Shown: positions 47,534-56,004 of the stretch, piece after piece
Layout of the letters: the number at the start of each line of letters is the position of its first letter
Position numbering within the stretch: position 1 is the first letter of the stretch
Assembly: GCA_016223165.1 (NCBI GenBank)
Contig: JACRPO010000011.1
Coordinates: forward strand, 1-64,000
Source of the DNA: Burkholderiales bacterium
GTDB lineage: Bacteria; Pseudomonadota; Gammaproteobacteria; Burkholderiales; Burkholderiaceae_C
Reading direction: 5' to 3'
DNA length: 64,000 bases
The notes under the pieces: generated by a model
What the model was told of the DNA's origin: nothing
The model's database searches: none
Seen by the model: the letters and a program-made list of their open reading frames with translations, nothing else
Program-made: the position numbers and the translations under genes

Positions 47534-47746
47534 GTGGGGGCTCCAGTTTCGGGTTGCAACTGACTCGCGTCGCGCGTCGGTCAGTGTTGCTGGAGCCGCG
47601 GCGAACGCTTTAGCGGATGTCTGGGGGACGAGCCGGCCGGCCCCGCGCGGTGCTTGCCCGGTCGCGGCCCCGAGGTTGGTCCCCAAGGCTCGCTTAAGCT
47701 TCGCACCCGCCGGCCGCCCCGCAAGTTGTCCTTTAACTCAGCGGCC
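47534..47746 (-). ncRNA. Structured 5' leader of metK, candidate riboswitch
   Basis: About 210 nt lie between a perfect TATAAT (47754-47759, minus) and the metK GTG. Near the 5' end a CCGC/GCGG stem (47719-47744) encloses a loop with TGAGTTAAAGG, and the loop AAGG can pair with a downstream CCTT (47685-47688), giving a pseudoknot. The layout is reminiscent of SAM-II (stem with TGATTTAA loop before metK/metX), but the sequence is not the SAM-II consensus. At the 3' end (47541-47595) a long hairpin pairs the ribosome site CTGGAG with an upstream CTCCAG, through GCAAC/GTTGC and CTGAC/GTCAG. This suits translational control by SAM or methionine status. Confidence 0.6.
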
Positions 47747-47753
47747 GGAGGAA

Positions 47754-47759
47754 ATTATA
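47754..47759 (-). promoter_or_regulatory. -10 box of the metK promoter
   Basis: Perfect TATAAT on the minus strand, 7 bp from the start of the divergent acyltransferase gene. Its -35 would lie inside that gene's first codons; no good hexamer is visible there. It implies a long metK leader. Confidence 0.55.
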
Positions 47760-47765
47760 CGAACC

Positions 47766-48680
47766 ATGTCATTTGCGCTCTGGCTGCTGCGTGGCGTCGC
47801 GCGTTGCCCCCTGCGCCTTTTGCACGGCCTGGGCACCGGGTTGGGGTGGGCCGCGTATGCCGTGTCGCCGAGCTACCGGCAGCGGCTGAATGCGAACGCA
47901 GCGCTGGCCGGCGTGAGCGAGGAGGGTCGCCGCGCGGCCATCGGTGCGGCCGGGCGCATGTCGATGGAGACGCCACGCCTGTGGCTGCGTGCCCACGATG
48001 CGCCCATCGCCGACCCCGTGCGGTGGGAGGACGCCGAGCTGGTCGAAGAGCACATCGGCCGCGGACGCGGCCTCGTGCTGCTGACGCCGCACATAGGCAG
48101 CTTCGAGGTCACGGCGCAGGCCTACGCCGAACGCTTCGGCGCGCGCCAGCCGCTCACGGTGCTCTACCGGCCGGCACGCCAGGCGCTGCTGCGCGAGCTG
48201 CAGCAGACGGCGCGCGCACGTCCGCACCTGGCCACGGCGCCGGCCACGTTGGCCGGCGTGCGCCAGCTGATGCGCGCGCTCAAGCGCGGCGAGACCGTGG
48301 GCATGCTTCCCGACCAGGTACCGCCTGAAGGCATGGGCGTGTGGGCCCCCTTCTTCGGGCGCCAGGCCTACACGATGACCTTGGCCGCCAAGCTGGCGCG
48401 GCAAAGCGGTGCCGAGATGCTGGTCATCTGGGGCGAGCGGCTGCCCAGGGGCGCCGGCTACGTCATCCGGCCGATGCGCCTGCCGACGCCGCTCGCGAGC
48501 GCCGGCGCGCTGCCCGCCGAAGCCGAGGCGGTGGCACTCGCCGACGCCACCGCCATCAACCGCAGCATGGAAGCGCTGATCCGTGCCGCGCCTTCGCAGT
48601 ACCTGTGGGGCTACCACCGCTACAAGCAGCCGCGGCAGCAGCCGGCACCCGCCGCCGAGCCGAGCGCAACGCCGTCGTGA
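47766..48680 (+). CDS. Lipid A biosynthesis acyltransferase (LpxL/HtrB family), first copy
   Basis: The 304-residue protein has an N-terminal membrane anchor. LVLLTPHIGSFEVTAQAYA carries the catalytic HX4E motif, then GMLPDQVPPEGMGVWAPFFG and a C-terminal PSQYLWGYHRYKQP, all standard for late acyltransferases that add lauroyl or myristoyl chains to Kdo-lipid A at the inner membrane. A tandem paralogue follows after 7 bp. Which of the two acts first cannot be told. Confidence 0.93.
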   Translation: MSFALWLLRGVARCPLRLLHGLGTGLGWAAYAVSPSYRQRLNANAALAGVSEEGRRAAIGAAGRMSMETPRLWLRAHDAPIADPVRWEDAELVEEHIGRGRGLVLLTPHIGSFEVTAQAYAERFGARQPLTVLYRPARQALLRELQQTARARPHLATAPATLAGVRQLMRALKRGETVGMLPDQVPPEGMGVWAPFFGRQAYTMTLAAKLARQSGAEMLVIWGERLPRGAGYVIRPMRLPTPLASAGALPAEAEAVALADATAINRSMEALIRAAPSQYLWGYHRYKQPRQQPAPAAEPSATPS

Positions 48681-48687
48681 TCGCGCC

Positions 48688-49605
48688 GTGAACCGCGTTG
48701 CCAGCCTGGCCGCGAATCTCGGCGCCAACCTCGCAGCGCGTGCGCTGCTCGCCGTCTTCTGGCTGCTGCAGTGGCTGCCGCTGCCGCTGCTGGCGCCGCT
48801 CGGGCGCGCGCTCGGCCGCCTGCTGCGTCTGCTGGGGCGCAGCCGGCGGCGCGTGGCCGAGACCAACGTCGCGCTCTGCCTGCCCGAGCTCGACCCCGCC
48901 GCGCGCGCCGCGCTCGTGCGCGAGCACTTCGAGTGGCTGGGCCGCAGCCTGCTCGAGCGCGCGCTGCTGTGGTACGCGCCGCGCGAGCGGCTCGAGCGCC
49001 TCATCCATGTCGAAGGCGACATCCACCTCGCCGAGCGCAGCGAGCGCGCCGTGATGTGGCTGGTGCCGCACTTCCTGGCCGTGGATGCGGCCGGCACCGC
49101 GACCCAGCTCTTCCAGCGCAAGCGCGTGTGCAACCTCTACGGCACGCAGAGCAACCCGGTGCTCGACGCCGCGCTCAAGCGCGGGCGCGAGCGCTTCGGG
49201 CTGGCCGAGCTCTTCTCGCGCCGCGAGAGCGTGCGCCCGATGGTGCGCGCCATCAAGCGCGGACAGCCCTACTTCAATCCGAGCGACATGGACTTCGGCC
49301 TGCGCGACGCCGCCTTCGTGCCCTTCTTCGGGCAGCCCGCGGCGACGCTGCTCGCGCCCTCGCGCCTGGCACGCTCGCTCGACATGGTCGTGCAACCCGT
49401 GGTCGGCGAGCTGCTGCCCGGCGGGCAGGGCTATCGCATCCGCTTCCTCGAGCCCTGGACCGACTGGCCGAGCGACGACGCCGAGGCCGACGCTGCGCGC
49501 ATGAACCGCTGGATCGAGAGCGAGATCCGCCGCTGCCCGGCGCAGTACCTGTGGGTGCACAAGCGCTTCAAGACGCGGCCGCCGGGCGCGGCGCCGATCT
49601 ACTGA
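48688..49605 (+). CDS. Lipid A biosynthesis acyltransferase (LpxL/HtrB family), second copy
   Basis: The 305-residue protein starts at a GTG 7 bp after the first copy. It has an N-terminal hydrophobic anchor (LLAVFWLLQWLPLPLLAPLG). MWLVPHFLAVDAAG carries HX4D, followed by PYFNPSDMDFG and CPAQYLWVHKRFKTRP. Divergence from the first copy fits different acyl positions on lipid A. In related genomes dapF usually comes next; here an 11-kb block lies between. Confidence 0.93.
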   Translation: MNRVASLAANLGANLAARALLAVFWLLQWLPLPLLAPLGRALGRLLRLLGRSRRRVAETNVALCLPELDPAARAALVREHFEWLGRSLLERALLWYAPRERLERLIHVEGDIHLAERSERAVMWLVPHFLAVDAAGTATQLFQRKRVCNLYGTQSNPVLDAALKRGRERFGLAELFSRRESVRPMVRAIKRGQPYFNPSDMDFGLRDAAFVPFFGQPAATLLAPSRLARSLDMVVQPVVGELLPGGQGYRIRFLEPWTDWPSDDAEADAARMNRWIESEIRRCPAQYLWVHKRFKTRPPGAAPIY

Positions 49606-49644
49606 AGGCCGTCTGCTGACGGCTCTCTGCTGAAGGCCGTCTGC
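49602..49644. repeat. 15-bp direct repeat after the acyltransferase genes
   Basis: CTGAAGGCCGTCTGC occurs at 49602-49616 and 49630-49644, with partial further copies. It marks the left boundary of the block that separates the acyltransferase genes from dapF. Confidence 0.75.
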
Positions 49645-49781
49645 CGAAGGCTGCGGCGCGGCCGCATCCCGCGCCGCGCGCAGCCTGTCCGGCGACGCCC
49701 GGCGGCATTCCGTCGCACCGCCGCGGCGCCCGGCGCCCGCGCGGCCGAGACTGCGCACATCCCCAACGCACGAGGTGTGCC

Positions 49782-50459
49782 ATGTCTACGGCCTTCACTG
49801 CTTTCACTGCCCTCCGTTCCGTCCTCGCCCTTCAGGCCGCTGCGCTTGCCGCCGGCCTGTTGATCGCCGCCGCGCCGCTGCCCGCCACGGCCGCCGACGC
49901 ATCCACCTTCGCCGCCGCGATGAACGAGTTCAACCGCGCCGTCGGCGGCGAAGAGGCCGCCATCGAGGCCGCGGCCGAGCGGCTGGCCAGGCTGTCGGCC
50001 GCCGAGCCGGCCGACCCGGTGCTGCGTGCCTACGCCGGTTCGGCTGCGACGCTGCGCGCCCGCACCACGCTCCTGCCGTGGAAGAAGATGAGCCACGCCG
50101 AGGACGGCCTGGCGCTGCTGGACAAGGCCCTGGCGCAACTGGCGCCGGCGCACGACGCGCCGCTGTACCGCGGCGTGCCGGCGAGCCTGGAAGCGCGCTT
50201 CACGGCCGCCGGCACCTTTCTCGCGCTGCCGGGGATGTTCAACCGCCGCGAGCGCGGCCTGAAGCTGCTGCAGGAGGTGGCCACGAGCCCGCTGCTGGAC
50301 AGTGCGCCGCTGCCCTTCAAGGGCGCCGTGTGGCTGCGCGCCGGGCAGGAAGCACTGAAGGCCGACGACAAGGCCGCGGCGCGCGACTGGTTCGGCAAGC
50401 TCGTCGCGAGCGGCGCGCCGCAGGCCGCCGACGCGCAGGCGCGGCTGAAGGACCTGTGA
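49782..50459 (+). CDS. Periplasmic helical protein of the ABC export operon
   Basis: The 225-residue protein has a signal peptide ending ATAA (about residue 38). The mature part is helical with TPR-like spacing: FAAAMNEFNRAVGGEEAAIE, ADPVLRAYAGSAATLRARTT, then a final WFGKLVASGAPQAADAQARL. No named family was recognised. The ABC ATPase gene can start at a GTG overlapping its stop, so it belongs to the same operon; a periplasmic adaptor is a guess. Confidence 0.75.
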   Translation: MSTAFTAFTALRSVLALQAAALAAGLLIAAAPLPATAADASTFAAAMNEFNRAVGGEEAAIEAAAERLARLSAAEPADPVLRAYAGSAATLRARTTLLPWKKMSHAEDGLALLDKALAQLAPAHDAPLYRGVPASLEARFTAAGTFLALPGMFNRRERGLKLLQEVATSPLLDSAPLPFKGAVWLRAGQEALKADDKAAARDWFGKLVASGAPQAADAQARLKDL

Positions 50460-50485
50460 GCGACTCGACGCGAGCGACAAGCGCG

Positions 50486-51262
50486 ATGAACGCCCCCGAA
50501 TCGCTGCGGCCGCAGCCGCAGCCTCATCCGCAGCCGCGCGCCGCGAGCACCGCCGGCGCCACGCCGCGCACCGTGCTGCAGCTGCGCGGCGTGCACAAGA
50601 CCTACCGCCTCGGCGAGCACGTGGTGCCGGCGTTGCGCGGCGTGGACCTCGGCCTCGCGGCCGGCGAGATGCTGGCGCTGACCGGCCCCTCGGGCAGCGG
50701 CAAGAGCACGATCCTCAACATCGCCGGCCTGATCGACGCGCCCGACGCGGGTGAGGTGGTGCTGCGCGGCCGGACAATCGGCTCGCTCGGCCAGGTCGGC
50801 CGGGCCGGCCGGATCGGCAGCCGCGAGGCCACGCTGCTGCGCCGCGACGCCATCGGCTTCGTCTTCCAGGGCTTCAACCTGGTGCCGGTGATGACGGTGG
50901 CCGAGAACGTCGACTTCCCGCTGTTCCTCGCCGGCGTGCCCGCGGCCGAGCGGCGTCGCCGCGTCGCCGCGATGCTCGAGGCCGTGGGCCTGCACGAGCA
51001 CGCGCGGCATCGCCCCGACGCGCTCTCGGGCGGCCAGCGCCAGCGCGTGGCGATCGCGCGTGCGCTCGTCAAGCGGCCGGCACTCGTCATCGCCGACGAG
51101 CCGACCGCCAGCCTCGACTCGCGCACCGCCGACCAGGTGCTCGACCTGATGCGCGAGCAGGGCCACGCCCATGGCGCGGCATTCCTCGTCGCCACCCACG
51201 ATGCGCGGCTGCTCGGCCGCTGCGACCGCGCGCTCGCCCTGCTGGACGGAACCATCCAATGA
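50486..51262 (+). CDS. ABC transporter ATPase (MacB/LolD type)
   Basis: The 258-residue protein starts at ATG 50486; a GTG at 50456 that overlaps the upstream stop would add 10 residues. Walker A is GPSGSGKST, signature LSGGQRQRVAIARAL, Walker B LVIADEPTAS and the switch His in VATHDARLL. The LNIAGLIDAPDAGEV and GFVFQGFNLVPVMTVAENV stretches are typical of LolD/MacB-type ATPases that pair with FtsX-fold permeases. The permease gene overlaps it by 4 bp. Confidence 0.93.
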   Translation: MNAPESLRPQPQPHPQPRAASTAGATPRTVLQLRGVHKTYRLGEHVVPALRGVDLGLAAGEMLALTGPSGSGKSTILNIAGLIDAPDAGEVVLRGRTIGSLGQVGRAGRIGSREATLLRRDAIGFVFQGFNLVPVMTVAENVDFPLFLAGVPAAERRRRVAAMLEAVGLHEHARHRPDALSGGQRQRVAIARALVKRPALVIADEPTASLDSRTADQVLDLMREQGHAHGAAFLVATHDARLLGRCDRALALLDGTIQ

Positions 51263-52479
51263 ACGCCCTCGCTTCCTGGCTCAAATTCGCGGTGCAGAAC
51301 ACGCTGCGCAACCGGCGCCGCTCAGCGGTCACGGTCGCGATCGCCGCGCTCGGCACCGCGGCCATCCTGCTGGCCGGCGGCTTCGCGCTGTACACCTACG
51401 AGGGCCTGGCGCAGTCGTCGGCGCGCAGCACCGGTCACCTCGTCGTCGCCAAGGCCGAGCAGTTCTCGCAGGACGAGGACGTGCCGCTGCAGCATGGCCT
51501 GGATCACGTGGCCGCGCTGAAGGCCGCGCTGCTCGCCGACGACGCGGTGCGCCAGGTGCTGCCGAAGATCGAGTTCTCGGGCCTTATCGGCAACGGCGAC
51601 AAGTCGACCGTGATGATGGCCGCCGGCATCGACCCGGACGCCGAGTTCGCGGTCAAGGGACCCTTCCTGCGCGTGCTGGCCGGCCGCGTGCTGGCCGGCG
51701 GCGAGACCTTGCAGGTGATGCTCGGCGAGGGCCTGGCGCGCAGCCTGAAGGCGCAGCCGGGCAGCGGGCTGACGCTGATGGCCAGCACCAGCGAAGGGGC
51801 GCTGAACGCGCTAGACGTCACCGTCGCCGGCGTCTTCGCCACCGGCATCGCGGAGGTCGACAAGCGCCTCGTCTACACCGACCTCGCCACGGCGCAGAGG
51901 CTGCTCGCCACCACGCGCGTGTCCAGCCTGGGCGTCTTCCTCGACCGCATGGAGTCCACCGGGCCGGGCCAGGCGCGGCTGCGCGCCGCGCTGCCGGGGC
52001 TCGAGGTGCAGACCTGGCTCGAGCAGGCCGGCTTCTATCGCAGCGTGAAGGAGCTCTACAACCGCATCTTCGGCGCGCTCGGGCTGATCATCGGCGTCAT
52101 CGTCGTCTTCGTCGTCGCCAACGCGATGGCGATGGCGATCATCGAGCGCACGCGCGAGATCGGCACGCTGCGCGCCATGGGCACGCTGCCCGGGCAGCTG
52201 GTGCGCAGCTTCGCGCTCGAGGGGCTGGTGCTGGGCGGCTTCGGCGCCGCGCTCGGCGCGCTGGCGTCGCTCGGCGTCGCGGCGGCGCTGCTGCTGTTCC
52301 CGGTGCAGATGCCGCCGCCGCCGGGCCGCAACGTCGGCTATCCGCTGCAGGTGGCCGTCGACCCGGCGCTGTACGCCGGCACGCTGCTGTCCATGCTGCT
52401 GCTGGCCACGCTGGCCTCGGCGCTGGTGGCGCGGCGCACGGTCGAGCAGCCGATCGTCAGCGCCCTGGCGCATGTGTGA
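51259..52479 (+). CDS. FtsX/MacB-type ABC permease
   Basis: The 406-residue protein has one helix near residues 22-45, a periplasmic MacB-like domain of about 220 residues, and three C-terminal helices from about 270 with the mechanotransmission segment IIERTREIGTLRAMGTLPGQLVRSF (shown here in part). This type VII architecture extracts lipoproteins, peptides or lipids from the inner membrane rather than pumping through it. The next gene begins 19 bp later with a strong ribosome site. Confidence 0.9.
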   Translation: MNALASWLKFAVQNTLRNRRRSAVTVAIAALGTAAILLAGGFALYTYEGLAQSSARSTGHLVVAKAEQFSQDEDVPLQHGLDHVAALKAALLADDAVRQVLPKIEFSGLIGNGDKSTVMMAAGIDPDAEFAVKGPFLRVLAGRVLAGGETLQVMLGEGLARSLKAQPGSGLTLMASTSEGALNALDVTVAGVFATGIAEVDKRLVYTDLATAQRLLATTRVSSLGVFLDRMESTGPGQARLRAALPGLEVQTWLEQAGFYRSVKELYNRIFGALGLIIGVIVVFVVANAMAMAIIERTREIGTLRAMGTLPGQLVRSFALEGLVLGGFGAALGALASLGVAAALLLFPVQMPPPPGRNVGYPLQVAVDPALYAGTLLSMLLLATLASALVARRTVEQPIVSALAHV

Positions 52480-52498
52480 AGCGTCTGGAGGAAACGCC

Positions 52499-53338
52499 AT
52501 GAACAAGATGCTCGTCATGCTGGCGCTGGCCGCCGGCGCCGCGGCCACGCATGCCGGCGAAGCGGGCCGGGCGGCCGCGCCGGGGGAGGTCGACGTCGCC
52601 GCCGTGCTCAAGGCCGCCGACCGCTTCCGCACGGGGGGCACGGGTGGCACGGGTGGCACCGGTGGCACCGGCGGCGCCGGCGGCACCGCCGACAACCTGC
52701 AGGTCGAGACGCAGGTCACCGTCTTCAACCGCGACGGCTCCACCGACAAGGAGCGTCGCTACACGGTGTTCACGCAGGCCGGGCACAAGTCGCTGGTGCT
52801 GATGCGCTCGCCGGCCGAGGCCGGCCAGAAGGTGCTGATGCTGGGCGACGACTTCTGGCTGCTGCTGCCCGGCAGCCAGCGGCCGATGCGCATCACGCCG
52901 GCGCAGAAGCTGCTGGGCGATGCCTCCACCGGCGACATCGCGACGCTGAGCTGGACCGACGACTACACCGGCACGCTCGTCGGCGAGGAGCGCTGCGAGG
53001 TGCCGCAGGGTTCGGCCGGCGGCGCGCCCTGCCTGCACCTGACGCTGCGCTCGGCGCGCAAGGGCCTGTCCTACGCGCGCATCGAGCTGTGGGTGGGCAC
53101 GAGGCGGCACGAGCCGCTGCACGCCGAGCTCTACGTGCAATCGGACAAGTTGGCCAAGCTGGCGAGCTTCGTCATGGACAGGCCGGCCGCGCCGACCCGC
53201 GTGGACGAGATGGTGCTGACCGACCGCCTCGGCTCGCACAAGGCTACGCATGTGCGCTACCTGTCGCGGCGGCCCAGGCAGGTGCCCGAGGCGTGGCTGA
53301 ACCCGATGTTCCTGGCCCGCAACCCGGCGCTGGAGTAG
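52499..53338 (+). CDS. Outer-membrane lipoprotein-sorting (LolA-like) periplasmic protein
   Basis: The protein has 279 residues after GGAGGAAA. The signal peptide ends about residue 19. A Gly/Thr repeat loop (GGTGGTGGTGG, about 45-62) comes before the folded part. QVETQVTVFNRDGSTDKERR, then LMRSPAEAGQKVLMLGDDFW and MRITPAQKLLGDAS match the family annotated as outer-membrane lipoprotein-sorting proteins, which has a LolA-like half-barrel that carries lipids or lipoproteins. In this operon it may carry the permease's cargo across the periplasm. Confidence 0.85.
   Translation: MNKMLVMLALAAGAAATHAGEAGRAAAPGEVDVAAVLKAADRFRTGGTGGTGGTGGTGGAGGTADNLQVETQVTVFNRDGSTDKERRYTVFTQAGHKSLVLMRSPAEAGQKVLMLGDDFWLLLPGSQRPMRITPAQKLLGDASTGDIATLSWTDDYTGTLVGEERCEVPQGSAGGAPCLHLTLRSARKGLSYARIELWVGTRRHEPLHAELYVQSDKLAKLASFVMDRPAAPTRVDEMVLTDRLGSHKATHVRYLSRRPRQVPEAWLNPMFLARNPALE
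52631..52684 (+). repeat. 9-bp tandem repeat inside the LolA-like gene
   Basis: Six units of ACGGGTGGC and near variants encode (Thr-Gly-Gly)n. The unit is 3 codons, so copy changes would keep the frame. Confidence 0.85.
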
Positions 53339-53344
53339 CCGCCG

Positions 53345-54754
53345 ATGAAAGGGTCGATGAACGGTCACCGCCAGCGGCGGGCAGCCGCGGCGCTGCTGCT
53401 GTGCGCGGCCGCCAGCGTGGCTGCGGCCGAGGGCCAGGTCGGCCGAGCTGCGGGCGCGGATGCGGGTGCAGCAGTTGCAGTTGCAGTTCCAGGTGCAGGT
53501 GCAGGTGCAGGTGCGGGTGCGGACGCCGCGGCGAGCGCGGCAACGGATGCAGCAGGCCGCGGCCCGGGCGGCGAGCTGCGCCTCGTCGGCACCGGCCGCA
53601 GCGCTTCGCCGCACGGGCCGCTCGCCGCCGCCAACAGGTTGCAGCCCGGCATCGCCCCGCCCGCCGGCGACAGCGCGCAGACCGAGGCCGAGCTGCGCCA
53701 CACGCTGCACTGGAAGGTGCTCGGGCTGCCGCTGGCGCTGGCCGCCAATGCGCTCGTGCAGGCGACGGCAGCCGAGTCCGAGGCGAGCCGCGCCGATGCG
53801 CGCTTCAACGAGCTGCACTTGAGCGCCGACCTCGGCGCATGGCAGGCCAGCGCCGGCCGCAAGGTGCTCGGCTGGGACGTGGGCTACGGCTTCCGGCCCA
53901 ACGACGTCGTGCAGCAGGAGACACGCCGCGCGCTCTTCGCCCGCACGCCCGAAGGCCGGCCGGTCGTGATGCTCGAGCAGTTCGGCGCCGAGCATGCGCT
54001 GGCGCTCGTGTGGGCGAATCCGCAGCGCTGGAACGATGCGGCCGAGCGCAGCCGAGCTGCCGGCGAGAGCGCCTGGGCGCTGCGCGGCTACCAACGCTTC
54101 GGCGCGCTCGACGCGCATGGCTTCGCGCGCCACGGCCGCCACACCGGTGCCAGCCTCGGCGCGGCGCTGGCGTGGGTGGCCACCGACGAGCTCGAACTGC
54201 ATGCCTCGGGGCGCCGGCTCGAACGCCACGACGGCTGGGCGATCGCGTCCGGCGCGGGTGACGCGCTGCAGGCCACCAACCCCTGGCGCCAGGCGCTGCG
54301 CGGCGCCGCCACGCAATGGCTGGTCGGCGCCAACTGGACCGGGCTCGCGCAGCAGAGCCTGATGGTCGAGGTCTGGCACGACGGCACGGCGCTCGCCGAC
54401 GACGAGTGGGACGCCTGGCGGCGGCGCAACGCGGCGCTGGCTGCGTCCCCTGCACCAGCGACGGCCGCCGCCGGCAACCTGGCCTGGCAGGCCACGCCTT
54501 TCGATGCGCCGAACCTGCGCCGCGACAACCTGTTCGTGCGCCTGGCCTGGTCGCCCGAGCGCTGGCAGTGGACCTTCGACACGCTGTTCGCACCCGCCGA
54601 CCGCGGCCGAATGCACACGGCGGGCTTGCAGTGGCAGGGCGAGCGCTGGCGCCTGAACGTGGCCTGGCGCGTCAACGGCGGGCCGGCGGAGTCGCTGTTC
54701 GCGCAGCTGCCGACAAGGCGCAGCCTCTTGCTGGCCGCGGTGCGCGCCTTCTGA
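53345..54754 (+). CDS. Outer-membrane beta-barrel of the ABC export operon
   Basis: The protein has 469 residues; ATG codons at 53345 and 53357 are both possible. A signal peptide ends about residue 28 (SVAAAEG). An Ala/Gly/Val repeat region (30-75) is followed by a long beta-strand-rich part with FNELHLSADLGAWQASAGRK and VLGWDVGYGFRPNDVVQQE, ending RRSLLLAAVRAF with a terminal Phe as expected for a barrel. I recall barrels with a similar GWDVGYGFRPxDVVQQE motif next to FtsX permeases and LolA-like proteins, function unknown. It would be the outer-membrane end point of the export route. Confidence 0.75.
   Translation: MKGSMNGHRQRRAAAALLLCAAASVAAAEGQVGRAAGADAGAAVAVAVPGAGAGAGAGADAAASAATDAAGRGPGGELRLVGTGRSASPHGPLAAANRLQPGIAPPAGDSAQTEAELRHTLHWKVLGLPLALAANALVQATAAESEASRADARFNELHLSADLGAWQASAGRKVLGWDVGYGFRPNDVVQQETRRALFARTPEGRPVVMLEQFGAEHALALVWANPQRWNDAAERSRAAGESAWALRGYQRFGALDAHGFARHGRHTGASLGAALAWVATDELELHASGRRLERHDGWAIASGAGDALQATNPWRQALRGAATQWLVGANWTGLAQQSLMVEVWHDGTALADDEWDAWRRRNAALAASPAPATAAAGNLAWQATPFDAPNLRRDNLFVRLAWSPERWQWTFDTLFAPADRGRMHTAGLQWQGERWRLNVAWRVNGGPAESLFAQLPTRRSLLLAAVRAF
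53455..53525 (+). repeat. 6-bp tandem repeat inside the barrel gene
   Basis: Repeated GCAGTT and then GCAGGT units encode Ala-Val and Ala-Gly runs after the signal peptide. Confidence 0.75.
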
Positions 54755-54858
54755 CGCAGCGGATCGATGGCGCCCACCGCCCGCACCACCCTGCCGCCGA
54801 TGCCGCCGGTGCCGCCGGTGCCGCCGGCGCTGCAGGCCTGCTGACGCAGAATCGCCCG

Positions 54859-56004
54859 ATGCCCGCGCTCGTCCCCCGCACCGCCGCCGAGTCGCTGCGC
54901 GGGTTCGTGGGCCGCGGGCTCGTCACCCAGGGGCTGTGCGCCGTCATCGGGCTCGCGCTCTGGCAGCTCGGCGGGCGCGGTCTGCTCGCCATCAACCTCG
55001 CTTACTCGTTCGCCATCGGCAACTGCTGCTGGCTGCTGATCGACGGCGCCATCCACGGCCTGGCGCGCTGGCTGCCTCCGCCGGGGGGCTCGGCGCCGCA
55101 ATGGCCGGGCGTGCCGCTGCTGGCTCTCGCCGTCGCGCTCGGCTCCGCGGCCGGCTACAGCATCGGCGCCGGCATCGTCGACCACTTCACCGGCATGCGC
55201 TCGCCCAGCCTCTTCGACAGCCGCGCGGCGGGCGTCATCACGCTGCTGGCGGCGGTGGCCGCGACCTACTTCTTCCACAGCCGCGAGCGCCTGCACATGG
55301 AGCGCGCGGCGACCGAGGCGGCGCACGCGCTGGCGCTGGAGCACCAGCTGAAGCTGCTGCAGTCGCAGCTCGAGCCGCACATGCTGTTCAACACGCTGGC
55401 CAACCTGCGCGCGCTGATCGGCATCGATCCGCCGCTGGCGCAGGCCATGCTGGACCGGCTGATCGCCTTCCTGCGCGCCACGCTGGCCGCTTCGCGCGCC
55501 GACGCGCACCCGCTCGCCGACGAATTCGCGCGCCTCGCCGACTACCTGGCCTTGATGGAGGTGCGCATGGGCCCGCGCCTGCAGGCGAGCCTCGAGCTGC
55601 CCGACGAGCTGCGCGACTGCGCCGTGCCGCCGCTGCTGCTGCAGCCGCTGGCCGAGAACGCCGTCAAGCACGGCCTGGAGCCCAAGGTCGCGGGCGGCCG
55701 GATCTGCGTGCGGGCGCGCCGCGTCGGCGACGAGCTGGAGCTGTCGGTGCGCGACACCGGCGTCGGCCTGCCGCAGTCGGCGCCCGTGACAGGGGCGCCT
55801 GCCCTCGGCGTTGCCGGTGACGCTGCCGACGTTGCGGCTGTCGCGGCCGGTCGATACGGCACCGCCCATGTCCGCTCGCGCCTGCAGGCGATGTTCGGCC
55901 GGCGCGCCCGCTTCGAGCTGCGCCCCGCCGGCGATGCCGATGGCGGCACGCTGGCGCTGATCGTGCTGCCCTGCCAGCGACCCACGTCCCGCGCTGCCGC
56001 ATGA
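54859..56004 (+). CDS. LytS-type sensor histidine kinase
   Basis: The 381-residue protein has four membrane helices in the first 140 residues. The His_kinase segment LEHQLKLLQSQLEPHMLFNT carries H174, then AENAVKHGLEPKV (N box) and VRDTGVGLP (G1). An Ala/Gly/Val/Asp-rich insert (GVAGDAADVAAVAAG) lies before YGTAHVRSRLQAMFG. It forms a two-component system with the response regulator that overlaps its stop (ATGA). It follows the ABC export operon by about 100 bp and probably controls it. Confidence 0.9.
   Translation: MPALVPRTAAESLRGFVGRGLVTQGLCAVIGLALWQLGGRGLLAINLAYSFAIGNCCWLLIDGAIHGLARWLPPPGGSAPQWPGVPLLALAVALGSAAGYSIGAGIVDHFTGMRSPSLFDSRAAGVITLLAAVAATYFFHSRERLHMERAATEAAHALALEHQLKLLQSQLEPHMLFNTLANLRALIGIDPPLAQAMLDRLIAFLRATLAASRADAHPLADEFARLADYLALMEVRMGPRLQASLELPDELRDCAVPPLLLQPLAENAVKHGLEPKVAGGRICVRARRVGDELELSVRDTGVGLPQSAPVTGAPALGVAGDAADVAAVAAGRYGTAHVRSRLQAMFGRRARFELRPAGDADGGTLALIVLPCQRPTSRAAA

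Noticed and set aside
47352..47765. Longer N-terminus for the first acyltransferase
   Set aside because: It would overlap metK and its leader; the family's conserved start is at 47766.
54767..54844. Small Pro-rich frame between the barrel and kinase genes
   Set aside because: It consists of 25 residues of repeat-derived Pro/Val without a ribosome site.
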